DNA from: Micrococcaceae bacterium UBA6021
GTDB taxonomy: Bacteria > Actinomycetota > Actinomycetes > Actinomycetales > Micrococcaceae
Assembly (NCBI GenBank): GCA_002427975.1
Contig: DIZT01000120.1
Location: 3,830-10,722, forward strand
Direction: 5' to 3'
Length of the DNA stretch: 6,893 bases
Part shown: positions 5,497 to 6,893 of the stretch, in pieces
Numbering within the stretch: the stretch's first letter is position 1
Layout: every line of letters begins with the position of its first letter
Translations under genes and position numbers: made by a program
Notes under the pieces: model-generated
What the model was told of the DNA's origin: nothing
What the model saw: only the letters and a program-made list of their open reading frames with translations
Database searches by the model: none

Positions 5497-6860
5497 GTGA
5501 ATAGGAATGAGCCCGTCAACGCCCGTATCCGCCTTGCGATTGCCCAGTGGCCCGATGATGCACCACGCGGGTCCGTCACCACGTTCTGCGACGAGCACGG
5601 CATCACCCGCAAGACGTTCTATGCGATCCGGGCCAGGGCACGCGATGAAGGCCAGGCCGCAGCCCTGGAGCCACGCTCACGCCGCCCGAAAACCTCACCC
5701 ACGAAACTCACCGAGGACCTCAAGCAAGACGCGCTGAAGGTGCGGGCCGCGCTGGAATCCTCCGGGCTGGATCATGGGCCGATCAGCGTGCACGACAAGA
5801 TGGTGTCCCTGAAGATGCAGGCCCCGTCCATAGCCTCGCTGGCACGAATCTTTCGGGAGAAGAACGTGGCCCGGCTCGAGCCGAAGAAGAAACCCCGCGC
5901 CTCATACCGCAGGTTCGTCTACCCGGCCCCGAACGCCTGCTGGCAACTGGACGCCACCGAGTACGTGCTCACCGGTGGGCGCAAGTGCGTGATCTTCCAA
6001 CTACAAGATGATCATTCACGCCGCGCACTCGCCACCCACGTAGCGTCCGGCGAAACCAGTGAGGCGGCCCTGGCGGTCGTGAAAAAGGGCATCGGTGCTC
6101 ATGGTGTGCCGCAAAGGTTACTGACCGATAACGGCATGGCGTTGAACCCCTCACGTCGCGGGTGGGAAGGCCAGCTGGTCACCTACGTGTCCTCGCTCGG
6201 CGTCGAGCCGATCACCGGCAAACCATACAAACCGACCACCCAGGGAAAGAACGAGCGGTTCCATCAGACATTGTTCCGGTGGCTGGACAAGCAGCCCCTG
6301 GCCCAGACCCACGGAGAGCTCCAAGCCCAGGTCGACCGGTTTGACCTTATCTACAACACCGAGCGTCCGCACCAAGGATTGCCCGGGCGCATCACCCCAC
6401 AGCAGTCGTGGGACGCCACAGCCATTGCCGAAGCACCCAGGCCGAAACCCGTGTCGGATCTTCCCGAACCTCGGGGCCCGGGGCCGGTGGCTCAGCTTCC
6501 GGGCGCTACCGAACCCGTGGTGGACGCCGGTACGGAAACAGCAGGGCGCACCACCACAGCGCTGCCGGCACCAACACCTCAGGAGACCGACCCGTCCCAG
6601 AAAATCAGCGGCAGCATTGCCCACCCGGCAGTCACCGGCAGCCAGAAGCTACGGGTCTATCCCAACGGAGTCGTCAGTATCGGCAGGACCCTGTTCTCTT
6701 TGACCAAGCGGATGGGTGGCGAATCGTCATCACTGATTGGGACCTTGAAGGCATCCTGTTCGCCAGTACCGAAGGTGAGGTCATTGCGGAGTACTTCTGG
6801 CCGCCCGAAGGCACCGCTTACGTGGGGATCAGCAAGGCCCGCACCCGCTACCGCAAATAA
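5497..6860 (+). pseudogene. IS481-family transposase, frameshifted near its C-terminus
   Basis: From GTG 5497 (MNRNEPVNARIRLA) the frame encodes an N-terminal helix-turn-helix region (about 10-60, GITRKTFYAIRARA), a second helical region (70-125) and an rve/DDE integrase core. The catalytic residues are D152 in CWQLDATEY, D211 in LLTDNG and E253 in GKNERFHQTL, followed by YNTERPHQGL (286-295). A Pro/Thr-rich linker follows (about 313-370), then a C-terminal piece beginning LRVYPNGVVSIGRTLF (385-400). Near 6712-6722 the sensible reading moves to the -1 frame, which continues TDWDLEGILFASTEGE to RTRYRK and a TAA at 6858-6860; the original frame instead runs on without a stop to the window end. 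Restoring one base would give about 454 residues. The catalytic core is intact, so activity may not be fully lost. No slippery heptamer is visible, so a mutation or sequencing error is favoured over programmed frameshifting. Confidence 0.8.
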
Positions 6861-6877
6861 GCCACGCACGGGGAAGC

Positions 6878-6890
6878 GTCACCGATGTCC
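6878..6890 (-). repeat. Right inverted-repeat core of the IS
   Basis: GTCACCGATGTCC is the exact reverse complement of 5378-5390 and lies 17 bases after the transposase TAA. Outward of the core only CGA remains before the window ends. Confidence 0.8.
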
Positions 6891-6893
6891 CGA

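Larger units (their letters stand above)
5366..6893 (+). mobile_element. IS481-family insertion sequence, right end cut by the window
   Basis: The left end starts near TGTTATGTCG (5366) and carries the inverted-repeat core GGACATCGGTGAC (5378-5390). The same 13 bases occur inverted at 6878-6890. Aligning both ends places the right terminus about 9 bases past the window, giving an element of roughly 1.54 kb. It encodes one transposase with a DDE core. The element sits 132 bp after the gntP stop and interrupts no recognisable gene. A target duplication cannot be checked because the right flank is missing. Confidence 0.85.

Noticed and set aside
6697..6725. Programmed -1 ribosomal frameshifting in the transposase
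   Set aside because: No X-XXY-YYZ slippery heptamer is visible near the frame change, and IS481 elements normally use a single frame; a mutation or sequencing error is simpler.

Overview
The window looks like the chromosome of a high-GC actinobacterium, probably an Arthrobacter-like member of the Micrococcaceae. This rests on GC-rich codon use, the lack of U-tracts after hairpins, an Aquifex-type short aconitase of the form I associate with actinobacteria, and an IS481-type insertion sequence with GGACATCGGTGAC ends. The genus is an inference.

Layout. Positions 1-550 hold no convincing gene: there is a short tandem repeat with TGTGCACA palindromes at the very start, a fragment resembling the 3' part of a tRNA near 230, and a two-part hairpin at 493-533 that probably ends transcription of the next gene. 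Positions 551-2527 (minus strand) encode a 658-residue aconitase-family hydratase in which one of the three cysteine ligands of the [4Fe-4S] cluster is a serine. About 600 bp of divergent intergenic DNA follow, with several small palindromes and repeats. Then comes a two-gene operon on the plus strand: gluconokinase (gntK, start best placed at 3129) and a GntP-family gluconate permease (gntP, 3689-5233), overlapping by ATGA. From about 5366 to the window end lies an IS481-family element, whose transposase starts at GTG 5497 and carries a -1 frameshift near 6712-6722. The window stops about 9 bp short of the predicted right end of the element.

How it works together. GntP should import gluconate (or a related sugar acid) by proton symport and GntK should phosphorylate it to 6-phosphogluconate, which enters the pentose phosphate or Entner-Doudoroff route. 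The divergent aconitase homologue would act in the TCA cycle or on a related hydroxy-acid; its altered cluster site makes the exact substrate uncertain. No regulator gene is present; a GntR-type regulator, if there is one, would lie outside the window. I see no CRISPR array, phage module, defence island or biosynthetic cluster. The most interesting points are the atypical aconitase, the Gly/Ser-rich insert in GntP and the frameshifted transposase. I do not see strong evidence of an undescribed multi-gene system.
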